Source: an uncultured Selenomonadales bacterium (GTDB lineage Bacteria > Bacillota > Negativicutes > Selenomonadales > Selenomonadaceae). From it: a stretch of DNA of 60,986 nt. Under the pieces are notes generated by a model that worked only from the letters and a program-made list of their open reading frames with translations, had not been told where the DNA came from and did not search any database. Positions 43,501-51,163 of this stretch are shown here, piece by piece (the stretch's first letter is position 1; each line of letters starts with the position of its first letter). The position numbers and the translations under genes are program-made. Where the stretch lies: contig CAMJMR010000011.1 of the NCBI GenBank assembly GCA_946407095.1, positions 1 through 60,986 of the forward strand. Reading direction: 5' to 3'.

Positions 43501-44555
43501 TTTGCGTCGCCTCCCGAAAGTAATGCCTCCGTCAAGAAATGAAATGCCTTCAATCGCTCAATCGGCAAGACTTCATCGCGGCGCGCGAAGTCAATTTTCA
43601 TCGGGTCGGCAAGCGTTTGCATTCTGTCTTCCAAGCCAAAAAGTTTAAGGAACGACTCTAGACGCGGGTCATTTTGACTGCGCAGACCGTTGACGACAAA
43701 GGGATGCTTGAACAAAATCGAAAATGCCGCGCCGTGAAACGAATTCGTGAAAACCAACGACGCGTTTAAGAACAGCCAAACGAATTCAGCCGGTCCCACC
43801 GTGAAGTAATTGTAATTTTCAGCGTCCATTAAATTTATGACGGGCAAGTCGAGTTTGTCGGCAAGTGTCTTCACCGTGGGGGGGGGGTATTTGCTTAAGT
43901 GATAAGTCAAGACGTAGCCGCGCCGATATTTTTCTTTGAACCACGTCGGCTTTTGAGCCACGGCAAGCCAATCGTCCTTCGTCAGCAAAAGCACGGGGTC
44001 AAGCACCCAAAGCGCGGGCTTTCTCGAAAGGTCTTTGACGAGCTGAACGGCATTTTCCTCGCGCACGGAAATGTAATTGAAACCGGAAACGCCGCGCTTA
44101 AACATATCTGCTTTGTCGTCGGGAATGGCATTGACACCGAAACTCGCGGCGTAGGCGATTTTCTTTTCACTCGGCACGAAGGGCAGAAAGATTTTCCCGT
44201 AATTGGGATTCCACACTTGGTCGGAGCCCACGATAAAAAAGTCGTATTCGTCGGCAATATCCTCGAAGTACGGCAGATTAAAGCGCGTCTTTATGTGCAG
44301 GTTTTCAAAATCCTTGAACTTTGCTTGACGAGCTGCTTCGCGCGGGAAAAATTTTTTCTCCCAATCGCGTCGATCCTCAAACTTCACGCACTGTACCGTA
44401 GGCTTTCCGCCAACTTCAGAAAAAAGATTGGCTGCGCTAACCCAAAGAACTTCGGTGGCGTCCGTGAACTTTTTCAGCATGTAATGAAGCGCAAACTTTT
44501 GCAAGATGTTGCCGTAGTTAAAGTAGCCGTTCAAAGTAACTTGAGCGATTCGCAT
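43497..44555 (-). CDS. Polysaccharide pyruvyl transferase, G/C tract in frame
   Basis: Protein of 352 residues of the PF04230 family, which adds pyruvate ketals to polysaccharides. Motifs: NYGNILQKFALH at the start, FIVGSDQVWNPNYG, SVREENA and FTNSFHGAAFSIL. A ten-base C tract on the coding strand (43878-43887) codes for the prolines in KYPPPTVK (about residue 223). Ten bases are in frame; loss of one gives an immediate TGA. GAGGAGGTAAAAGA lies before the ATG. Confidence 0.9.
   Translation of the reverse strand: MRIAQVTLNGYFNYGNILQKFALHYMLKKFTDATEVLWVSAANLFSEVGGKPTVQCVKFEDRRDWEKKFFPREAARQAKFKDFENLHIKTRFNLPYFEDIADEYDFFIVGSDQVWNPNYGKIFLPFVPSEKKIAYAASFGVNAIPDDKADMFKRGVSGFNYISVREENAVQLVKDLSRKPALWVLDPVLLLTKDDWLAVAQKPTWFKEKYRRGYVLTYHLSKYPPPTVKTLADKLDLPVINLMDAENYNYFTVGPAEFVWLFLNASLVFTNSFHGAAFSILFKHPFVVNGLRSQNDPRLESFLKLFGLEDRMQTLADPMKIDFARRDEVLPIERLKAFHFLTEALLSGGDAK
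43878..43887. repeat. 10-base G/C homopolymer inside pyruvyl transferase
   Basis: Ten G on the plus strand. In frame as it stands. Comparable to the G tracts in the two DUF1919 genes at 2834 and 3757. Confidence 0.9.
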
Positions 44556-44569
44556 TCTTTTACCTCCTC

Positions 44570-44606
44570 AAAAAAAAATTACTTCCCTCAGGAGCCGAAG
44601 GAAGTA
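44570..44606 (-). terminator. Terminator of the redox cluster
   Basis: TACTTCCTTC pairs with GAGGGAAGTAA, followed by T9 on the minus strand. It is close in sequence to the terminator at 41923, so the two may be copies. Confidence 0.85.
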
Positions 44607-44626
44607 TATCATAAAAATTTTTCTTT

Positions 44627-45268
44627 TCAATAGCCCGAAGCTTTAAGCCAGACGTCAACGTCATTTTCGGCGTCGGCAGAGTCGTTTTGCGCGGTCGTGC
44701 CGACAATCGCCAAACCTTTGAGGACTTCGGCATGGGGGCAAGCGGCGGAAATTTCGCGTTGGGTGCCCGCCAAGCCGCTGCTTCCGTGCGTGCAGAACGG
44801 AAGGATTTTCTTGCCGCTGAAGTCATCGCTTTCAAGAAACGTCAAGACGACACGCGGCAACGCTCCCCACCAAATGGGATAGCCCAGGAAAATCGTATCG
44901 TATTGTGCAAGGTTACTAATATTGACGGCAAGCGCGGGGCGGGCGTTCGATTCAAGTTCGGTCTTCGCCAGCTCCGTGCAGGCGTGATAATCGTCGGGGT
45001 AAGCTTGCGCGGGCTTAATTTCAAAAATGTCCGCATCTACTTTCCGAGCAATCATTTCCGCGATAATCGCCGTGTTGCCCTTGGTTATGTAGCCGACGTT
45101 GTATTCTTCGCCCGTGCGCGAGAAATATGCGATGAGAATTTTTTTATCGGAGGAAATTTTTTCGGACGCGACGGGAGGCGTTCCTTGCGAATTGCCGCAA
45201 CCGGTAATTGCAAGAGATAAGGGACAAAGGACAAGGGACAAGAGAATCGCCAAAAAAATTTTCTTCAT
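44627..45268 (-). CDS. Flavodoxin-like lipoprotein
   Basis: Protein of 213 residues. Signal peptide with lipobox LAITGC, then a flavodoxin fold: ILIAYFSRTGEEYNVGYITKGNTA (FMN phosphate loop), IFLGYPIWWGALPRVV, and PFCTHGSSGL. It is the membrane-bound partner in a redox cluster and closely resembles the Tat-exported flavodoxin at 47991. The signal peptide core is coded by heptanucleotide repeats. It ends at a terminator. Confidence 0.88.
   Translation of the reverse strand: MKKIFLAILLSLVLCPLSLAITGCGNSQGTPPVASEKISSDKKILIAYFSRTGEEYNVGYITKGNTAIIAEMIARKVDADIFEIKPAQAYPDDYHACTELAKTELESNARPALAVNISNLAQYDTIFLGYPIWWGALPRVVLTFLESDDFSGKKILPFCTHGSSGLAGTQREISAACPHAEVLKGLAIVGTTAQNDSADAENDVDVWLKASGY
45211..45243. 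repeat. Heptanucleotide repeats inside a signal peptide
   Basis: Three to four GGGACAA-type units on the plus strand code, on the minus strand, for the hydrophobic stretch LLSLVLCPLSLA of the flavodoxin lipoprotein. A unit of seven is not a multiple of three. Confidence 0.75.
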
Positions 45269-45278
45269 GACATTACCC

Positions 45279-46112
45279 TCAATGTGTAGCTTTAAGATAT
45301 TGCAAATCGCCGAAGAAATAGGAAGCGGTCGTGCCGCCGTCGATAAGGAAGTCCGCGCCGCTTATGAAGCGTCCGCGACTGCTCATCAAAAATTCGGCGA
45401 GGTCACCCACTTCGTCGGGCGTGCCGGCTCTGCCTGCGGGCGAGGCCTTCAGCATGTTGCGGTAGCCTTCGCCGCGCGGCCCTTTGAGTTCGTCGGCAGC
45501 CAACGGCGTTATGATTATGCCGGGGCTGATAGAGTTAACGGTTGCGCCGCGTTTGCCCCAAGGTGTAGCTTGCCCCATGACGCGCAGGACATTGCACCGT
45601 TTGGAATACTGATACGCCTTGAGGGTGTCGGTTATCGCCTTAATGAACGGCAAATCCAAAAGCTCTTCGGTCGGCGTCGTGGCAAGTTGAAAATCTTGTT
45701 CAGCCGTCAATGCGCCGAGTCTGTGCCCGCTCTGCGACGAAATGACAACGCCGCTACCGCCGTCCGCTATCACCTTGCCGACTTCTTCAAGCAGGACAGC
45801 CGTCCCGTAAAGGTCGACTTTCAAAATCGCGGCAACGGGGGCTTGCGAAGGACTGACGCCCGCCGCGCAGATCAGATTCTTGACCGCGCCGAATTGTTGA
45901 GCGTGTTCGACGAGTTTCAAAATCGATTCGCGGCTTGAAATGTCAACGGCGATTGTCGAAACTTCAAAGCCCGCGCCGTCGAAAATTTCTGCCGCCGCCC
46001 GTGCCGCCTCCAATTTCAAATCGCCCAAGACGACGTGCTTGCCCGCGCCCACGCGCCGAGCTATCGCTTGACCGATTGAGCCCGCGCCTACCAATACCAC
46101 AACGTCTTTCAT
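45279..46112 (-). CDS. Short-chain dehydrogenase/reductase
   Basis: Protein of 277 residues. NAD(P) motif LVGAGSIGQAIARRV, active-site serine in VVISSQSGHR, and tyrosine-lysine in AYQYSKRCN, then ISPGIIITPLA. Oxidoreductase of unknown substrate. The ATG at 46112 has GAGGAGG. It lies in the redox cluster between the SnoaL-like and flavodoxin genes. Confidence 0.88.
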   Translation of the reverse strand: MKDVVVLVGAGSIGQAIARRVGAGKHVVLGDLKLEAARAAAEIFDGAGFEVSTIAVDISSRESILKLVEHAQQFGAVKNLICAAGVSPSQAPVAAILKVDLYGTAVLLEEVGKVIADGGSGVVISSQSGHRLGALTAEQDFQLATTPTEELLDLPFIKAITDTLKAYQYSKRCNVLRVMGQATPWGKRGATVNSISPGIIITPLAADELKGPRGEGYRNMLKASPAGRAGTPDEVGDLAEFLMSSRGRFISGADFLIDGGTTASYFFGDLQYLKATH

Positions 46113-46123
46113 AAAAAACCTCC

Positions 46124-46483
46124 TCAATATGTCGAAGCCTGCGCCTTGACAAGCAACCATTGACCGTCGCGCCGTTCGACTTGAAATTTCAGTTGAAGTC
46201 GCCAAACATTTCGCCCGCCGCCGAATACCGCCGCCTCTACCCGCGATTGTCCCGTCAGCGTTCCTTTGTCGTCCGCCGCGTCGACGATAAGGTTTTCCGT
46301 CGTCTCCGAATAGTAATTCAGCACGCCGTCGCGCACGCAACGAAAATATTCCTCTCGCGGCTGATGTAAGCCCGTCATGTGAATCAATACGAATTCTGCC
46401 GCGTGAAGTCTTTCAAGCGTCGCGATGTCCTTGGCGATTAACGCCCGCCACATTTCCTTGTAAAGTGCCCGCAATTCGTTCAT
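46124..46483 (-). CDS. SnoaL/DUF4440-like small protein
   Basis: Protein of 119 residues of the NTF2-like fold, with LYKEMWRALIAKDIATLERL at the start and FVLIHMTGLHQPREEY. Such proteins are isomerases or ligand carriers; the role is not readable. It starts one base after the stop of the DUF362 gene. Confidence 0.78.
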   Translation of the reverse strand: MNELRALYKEMWRALIAKDIATLERLHAAEFVLIHMTGLHQPREEYFRCVRDGVLNYYSETTENLIVDAADDKGTLTGQSRVEAAVFGGGRNVWRLQLKFQVERRDGQWLLVKAQASTY

Positions 46484-47545
46484 TCAATCCACCGCAATCA
46501 GCTCGTATTGAGTGTTGCCCATTTTGTGCTCGGCCATAGCACTGAGCTGCCGCAAGCCGTGCCTTGATTCGATACGCTCGCGCAAATCCCCGCTGTCGGC
46601 GGCAGAGTAGACGAAATCGCAACAAGCCTGGTCAATGGCAAGAATATCGTCCGAAGCGCAAATCCCGATGTCCTTCATGGTCGGCTCGGCGGCGGAGGTG
46701 CCCGCGCAGTCACAATCGACACTCAAACGGCGCATGACGTTGATAAAAACAATCCGCTTGCCGAAATAGTCACAAGTCGCCTTGCCCGAATCGGCCATGC
46801 GTTCCATGAACTCTTCCTTAAGCGGCATGTTGACGCCGTCAAACCAATAGGGACCGGGCGGCGGCATTTCGGTGCGTGTGTAGCCATGCACTTGAACTTT
46901 TCCGACGTGCCCGCTCGCCATGCCGATAGCGATATTCTTCAAGCTGCCGCCGAAGCCGCCCATTGCGTGCCCTTTGAAGTGCGTCAACACGATAATCGAA
47001 TCATAATCGACAAGGGTTTTGCCCATATTGACTTCTTGCAGGTGGAAGCCGCCGCGCACAGGCAGATTAACGCCGCCGTCCTCGTCCATGATGTCGACCT
47101 TGCAAAAATTCCAGCCGTTCGTCGCCAAAGTCTCGCGGTGCCCCGCCGTATCGTAGCGCGCGCCGCCGTAAAGCGTGTTCGTCTCGATGATATTGCTGTT
47201 GGGGACTTGCGCTTGAAATTCCTTAATCCATTCGCGCGGCAAGATGTTGGGACCGTGGGGCTCGCCCGTGTGCAGTTTGATGCCGACTTTGCCGAAAATT
47301 TCTCCGTTAATCATGTTGTAGAGCTTGATAAGGTGCGCGGCGTCGATTTTGTCGGTGAAGTAGACTTTCGCCGCCGTGCCCGTGTATTTGGTGCCCGTGA
47401 CGTTTTTTGAGCCGACGACGGGTGCTGCCTTGAGCTTGAGGGTTTTCTTTGCCGCCTCGACGGGTTGAGCATTGAACTGACCGACAGCCGCGCCGACAGC
47501 CGCCACGCCCGCCATTTTGAAAAGGTCGCGCCTCGTAATATCCAT
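46484..47545 (-). CDS. Tat-exported DUF362 protein
   Basis: Protein of 353 residues. The N-terminus MDITRRDLFKMAGVAAVGAA is a twin-arginine signal. The DUF362 domain has HTGEPHGPNILP and HFKGHAMGGFGGSLKNIAIG, where cysteine and histidine residues could bind a cofactor, and CDCAGTSAAEP later. DUF362 proteins are often ferredoxin-linked. It belongs to the cluster of cupin, flavodoxin and SDR genes. Confidence 0.85.
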   Translation of the reverse strand: MDITRRDLFKMAGVAAVGAAVGQFNAQPVEAAKKTLKLKAAPVVGSKNVTGTKYTGTAAKVYFTDKIDAAHLIKLYNMINGEIFGKVGIKLHTGEPHGPNILPREWIKEFQAQVPNSNIIETNTLYGGARYDTAGHRETLATNGWNFCKVDIMDEDGGVNLPVRGGFHLQEVNMGKTLVDYDSIIVLTHFKGHAMGGFGGSLKNIAIGMASGHVGKVQVHGYTRTEMPPPGPYWFDGVNMPLKEEFMERMADSGKATCDYFGKRIVFINVMRRLSVDCDCAGTSAAEPTMKDIGICASDDILAIDQACCDFVYSAADSGDLRERIESRHGLRQLSAMAEHKMGNTQYELIAVD

Positions 47546-47559
47546 GATTAAACCTCCTG

Positions 47560-47994
47560 TTACTCCACATGCATTATTTCAACTTTAAAGTAATCGACGT
47601 CCGTAACGGGTTCAAACCACTCGAAACGGGCGTCTTCGTTGTGATTCTCGACCGTTAGATGCGAAAACCAACTGTCGCTCGCCGCGCCGTGCCAATGTTT
47701 GACGCTGGGCTCGATGTTGACGTAATCGCCGGGCTTTAGGGCTTGCGGAACTTTGCCCCACTCCTGATACCAGCCGCGTCCGCCCGTGATAAGCAAAATC
47801 TGCCGATAATTGTGGTGGACGTGCCAACTGGTTCTGCACGCGGGCGAAAACGTCATGTTGTGAATCGAAACGTCCGTCGTCAAAAGCTGACTGATATAGG
47901 CTTGCCCGCTGAAATGTTCGTTGAACGCTTCGGGGAACGGCACGCCCAACTTGAACATGCTCGGATTAGATATGTCGGTTTCGTTCATTTTCAC
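47560..47994 (-). CDS. Cupin domain protein
   Basis: Protein of 144 residues. Cupin metal ligands appear in SWHVHHNYRQILLITGG and GDYVNIEPSVKHWHGA. The family includes enzymes and binding proteins acting with flavodoxins. It overlaps the flavodoxin stop by four bases. Confidence 0.87.
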   Translation of the reverse strand: MKMNETDISNPSMFKLGVPFPEAFNEHFSGQAYISQLLTTDVSIHNMTFSPACRTSWHVHHNYRQILLITGGRGWYQEWGKVPQALKPGDYVNIEPSVKHWHGAASDSWFSHLTVENHNEDARFEWFEPVTDVDYFKVEIMHVE

Positions 47995-48593
47995 AGCCCC
48001 AATCGTTTCAAGTGGTCGACGACGGCAGATTCGGTTTGCGTGCGATTATTTTGCGCCGTCCTGCCCGAAATGGCAAAGCCCTGCAAGATTTTGGCGGTCG
48101 GGCACGTCAAGGAAATTGTCTGGTCGGTGCTTGACAAGCCGCTGCCGCCGTGCGTGCAGAACGGGACGATTTTCTTGCCGCCGAAGTCGTGACGCTCCAG
48201 GAAGGAATAAACAATCTGCGGCGCGTCGCCAAACCAAATGGGATAGCCGACGAAAACCGTCGTGTAGGGCGCAACGTCCACGTCGCCGACGAATTCGGGA
48301 CGCGCCTTGGTCGCCTTCTCGCGGCTCGCAACTTTTTTGCAGTCTTCGTAGCTTGCGGGGTAGGGCGTCACGGGTTTCAGCTCGAACAGGTCGCCGCCGA
48401 CTTTTTGCGCGATAAGCTCCGCAACGATGGCCGTGTTGCCCTTGGTTATGTGTCCGAGCCCGTATTCCTCTCCCGTGCGCGAAAAGTAGACGACAAGAAT
48501 TTTTTCATTCGACGCGGCGTCAACCCGTCCGAACGACAGCAACAGCCCCGCCGAGCCCGCCAGCTTGAGAAAATCTCTGCGCGTGATGTTCAT
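47991..48593 (-). CDS. Tat-exported flavodoxin
   Basis: Protein of 200 residues. A Tat signal MNITRRDFLKLAGSAGLLL is followed by ILVVYFSRTGEEYGLGHITK, the same flavin-binding loop as in the lipoprotein at 44627. FVGYPIWFGDAPQIV and FCTHGGSGLSSTDQ follow. ATG at 48593 has GGAGGTG. It is the first gene of the redox operon (48593 to 44627). Confidence 0.9.
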   Translation of the reverse strand: MNITRRDFLKLAGSAGLLLSFGRVDAASNEKILVVYFSRTGEEYGLGHITKGNTAIVAELIAQKVGGDLFELKPVTPYPASYEDCKKVASREKATKARPEFVGDVDVAPYTTVFVGYPIWFGDAPQIVYSFLERHDFGGKKIVPFCTHGGSGLSSTDQTISLTCPTAKILQGFAISGRTAQNNRTQTESAVVDHLKRLGL

Positions 48594-48656
48594 TTCGACA
48601 CCTCCGAAAAATTTCTTCAAGCCGATTATAAAATCTTGAGTTTACTTCATGCAAGC

Positions 48657-48687
48657 AAAAAAAATCCCCGCACTTGTCGGGGAAAAA
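48657..48687 (-). terminator. Terminator of the transglutaminase-like gene
   Basis: CCCCG-CACTTGT-CGGGG (48666-48682) with A8 on the left, which is T8 on the minus strand. Confidence 0.85.
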
Positions 48688-48688
48688 A

Positions 48689-48720
48689 CTTGTTCCTTGT
48701 TCCTTATTCCTTGTTCCTTA
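48689..48720. repeat. Heptanucleotide microsatellite
   Basis: Four units of CTTGTTC type, directly abutting the TAA stop codon of the transglutaminase-like gene. Confidence 0.75.
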
Positions 48721-49311
48721 ATAAAACGGCTCGAAGTAGCCCCAACGAACTTCCGAATCGTAGTAGGAGCCGGGCGTCTCGTCGTAGGTCATGCAAAAGC
48801 GATAATAGACGCCCGCGCCGATGTTGTCGTCGATTTGCGGGTCGAAAACGTATTCGACGCCGTCAATCGCGATGACACACCAGATGTGCCCCGTATAGCC
48901 GCCGTCAGCGCGCGCCGTCTGCCCGTAGACCGTGTAGCAGTTCAAACCGATAGCTCTCGTCAAGGCGGCGAACGCGCAAGAATAATCGTCGCAAGCCCCG
49001 ACGTGCCCGACAAGCATTCCGTAGGCGCGGGCAGTGCCGTTGTCTTCGGCGAAGTTCAAGCGCAGGACGTTGTCGCCGTAGCTGCACGTGTTGACAAGAT
49101 AATCGTAGCATGCGCGCACTTTTTCGTAGGTCGTCATGTCATCGGTCGTGATTTGATTGAGCGTCTGCCGAACAATTTCGTCGCAATAAGCCGCGCCCGT
49201 CGAAGTCGGATAAAGCTCGGCGTTGTTTAGCAGGTATTCAACGTCGGACGCCTTCGCCGTGCCCGTCAGCAAAATCAAAGTCGCCGCGCAGATTGTCAAA
49301 AATTTTTTCAT
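48718..49311 (-). CDS. Exported transglutaminase-like protein
   Basis: Protein of 197 residues. Signal peptide (cleavage near AKA-SD). The transglutaminase triad is visible: cysteine in GACDDYSCAFAALTRAIG, histidine in GHIWCVIA, aspartate in VFDPQIDD. Secreted forms act as proteases or peptide linkers. The start overlaps the phytase stop (ATGA), so the two are translated together. Confidence 0.87.
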   Translation of the reverse strand: MKKFLTICAATLILLTGTAKASDVEYLLNNAELYPTSTGAAYCDEIVRQTLNQITTDDMTTYEKVRACYDYLVNTCSYGDNVLRLNFAEDNGTARAYGMLVGHVGACDDYSCAFAALTRAIGLNCYTVYGQTARADGGYTGHIWCVIAIDGVEYVFDPQIDDNIGAGVYYRFCMTYDETPGSYYDSEVRWGYFEPFY

Positions 49312-50240
49312 TGCTTAACCTCCAGCCACTCGCTCCACGGCAAGCCGATTTGTTCAGCCCGCGTGCCTTGAACGAAGTCGTAGAACAGGCGGATTTTTTT
49401 TGCGCGGTCTCGGCTCATCTTTGCGTACCAATCGTCGCCTTCGGGCTCAAGCAAAAGATTCGACCCGCCCAACAAGTATTGCCGCTTGCAAATTTCCTCA
49501 AGGGGCAAGTCGGGATTCTTCATGATGTCGTACATGACAAGGAAAGTCGTCGTCCTGCCGTGCCCGGCCTGGCAGTGGAAGTGCACCCAAGAATCGGCGG
49601 GCAGATTGACCACGAACGTTATGAAGTCGTCGACAACTTCGGGCGCAGGGAATTGCATATCGGCCGCCGCGAATCGCACGTACTCAAAGCCCGCCGCCAC
49701 AGAGGCCTTGCGCTCGGTAAGAATCACGCGCGGAATCATCGTTATCGGCTTGAAGGCTTGCTTGTCGGCGTTGCCCAAAGGCTCGAAGGTCGTATCGACG
49801 CCGCGCAGTTTGTTCAGCCGTTCAGTCTCGTCCGCCTCGACTTCGGAAACGGTTTTGCCGGCATTGGCGGCGTTGTGTTCGACGTACCAGCTGACGGGCA
49901 ACGAATTAACGTAGCCGTGTGACTCTTGCCGCAAGTCAACCATGAAAACCAGAGCGTCGGGCTCGTGCTCGCGAATCGCTCGGTAAATCGCCGAAAGCGC
50001 GGCAAACGACGGTTGACCGCTCGCCGAAGCCCAAAGCTTGTCCAAACCTGCGCGGCTCGGCTCTTTACCGCGAAAGTCAATCTTCCAATCGTCGTCCATG
50101 AAACGGAAACTGCGCGGCAGCTCGGCGGATGCATTCCCGTCAAGCCGCCATTGCCCCACGACTTTTTTGGCACTCGCCGCAGAAAAAATCGACGCGCTCA
50201 TCAAAACAATCAGCACGCCGATAAAAAACTTCCTGAACAA
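49308..50240 (-). CDS. PTP-like phytase (inositol phosphatase)
   Basis: Protein of about 310 residues with a signal peptide (FRKFFIGVLIVLM, cleavage near ASA-KK). The active-site loop reads HFHCQAGHGRTTTFLVMYD, the HCx5R of protein tyrosine phosphatase-like phytases known from Selenomonas ruminantium. It would release phosphate from inositol hexaphosphate outside the cell. The TTG at 50240 has AGGAGG at seven bases; the ATG at 50246 is too close to it. Confidence 0.9.
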   Translation of the reverse strand: MFRKFFIGVLIVLMSASIFSAASAKKVVGQWRLDGNASAELPRSFRFMDDDWKIDFRGKEPSRAGLDKLWASASGQPSFAALSAIYRAIREHEPDALVFMVDLRQESHGYVNSLPVSWYVEHNAANAGKTVSEVEADETERLNKLRGVDTTFEPLGNADKQAFKPITMIPRVILTERKASVAAGFEYVRFAAADMQFPAPEVVDDFITFVVNLPADSWVHFHCQAGHGRTTTFLVMYDIMKNPDLPLEEICKRQYLLGGSNLLLEPEGDDWYAKMSRDRAKKIRLFYDFVQGTRAEQIGLPWSEWLEVKQ

Positions 50241-50256
50241 AATCATTCCTCCTTAG

Positions 50257-50591
50257 GCTGTCGACAACCACCTAATCTCGCGCAATTCGGCAACCAGATT
50301 ATCTTTGAGCTTAGCCTCCAGCTCGTCAAGAATTTTGGCGTCGAAGGCGTAAACCACTTGCGGCGGCAACGTGACGGCCACTTTAAAAGTGGCGGAACAG
50401 ATAGCGCGCCGTGCCATTTGTGATTCAAAGGCTGTCGCCGCGCCGATACAAAATGCCTGAGCATTTCTAGCCCAAAATCATCGTGCTTGACAATCGCCTA
50501 ATCTCGCGCAACTCGGCAACCAGATTGTCTTTGAGCTTAGCCTCCAGTTCGTCCGTGGTTTTGGCGTCGAAGGCGTAAATTACTTGCGGTG
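50257..50591. repeat. Palindromic element with duplicated 3' end of the 50.5-kb gene
   Basis: Bases 50257-50365 repeat 50483-50591 with several mismatches (offset 226) and code, on the minus strand, for about 35 residues ending REIRWLSTA and TAA. Between are the head stem GCCACTTTAAAAGTGGC (50374-50390) and the second stem with GCATTTCTAGCCC. The old gene end therefore lies downstream. Confidence 0.88.
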
Positions 50592-51159
50592 CGCCGTTGA
50601 TTCGCCGCTCGCCGCTGAACTCGTCGGTGTAAATGTTGCGGTACAGCGTGAAGTCGCTGCCCTGCGCGAAGTCGGCGTAGTTGACGACGATAAAAGAGCC
50701 GTTCGTGACTTCGACGGGCGCGGCGGGCTTTATGAACAGCTCGAAGCCTTCAAGCGTCGCGGGCAAGCTTTGACCGTAAGCCCAAGAGTCAAGTTTCAGC
50801 TCGCCAAGGAAACGATTGACTTTGCCGCCTCGCAAGCCGCGCAGATTTTTCAGCACGTCGGCAAGCTCGTCGTCAAGCATCTCCTTGAAGTGCGCGAAGT
50901 CCTCGGTGAAAAATTTCGTCAAGCAAAATTCCGTCAAGCCGATTCGTTGGCGAACTTTGAACTCGGCGGTCTCCTCGTGAAAGTAAGTCGTCAATGCGCA
51001 ATGAATTTCGTCGTCGGCGCAAGTGTAGAAGATAAATTTGTCGTCGACGGGCGCGAAGATTTTTTTCGTCGCGAAGCCCTCAACCTCGGCGGGCAAGTCC
51101 TCCGCGAAATGAAGCTCGGCAATCTGCGCGGCGATTTTGTTAGTGGTCTCTTCTTTCAA
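50467..51159 (-). CDS. Conserved hypothetical protein
   Basis: Protein of 230 residues with no motif I recognise. It is mainly alpha/beta, acidic and without a signal peptide, so cytoplasmic. The TTG at 51159 has GGAG with a suitable spacing, five bases after the nadK stop. Its C-terminus (REIRRLSSTMILG) is altered by the element that follows; the older end reads REIRWLSTA. Confidence 0.75.
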   Translation of the reverse strand: MKEETTNKIAAQIAELHFAEDLPAEVEGFATKKIFAPVDDKFIFYTCADDEIHCALTTYFHEETAEFKVRQRIGLTEFCLTKFFTEDFAHFKEMLDDELADVLKNLRGLRGGKVNRFLGELKLDSWAYGQSLPATLEGFELFIKPAAPVEVTNGSFIVVNYADFAQGSDFTLYRNIYTDEFSGERRINGAPQVIYAFDAKTTDELEAKLKDNLVAELREIRRLSSTMILG

Positions 51160-51163
51160 GAAA

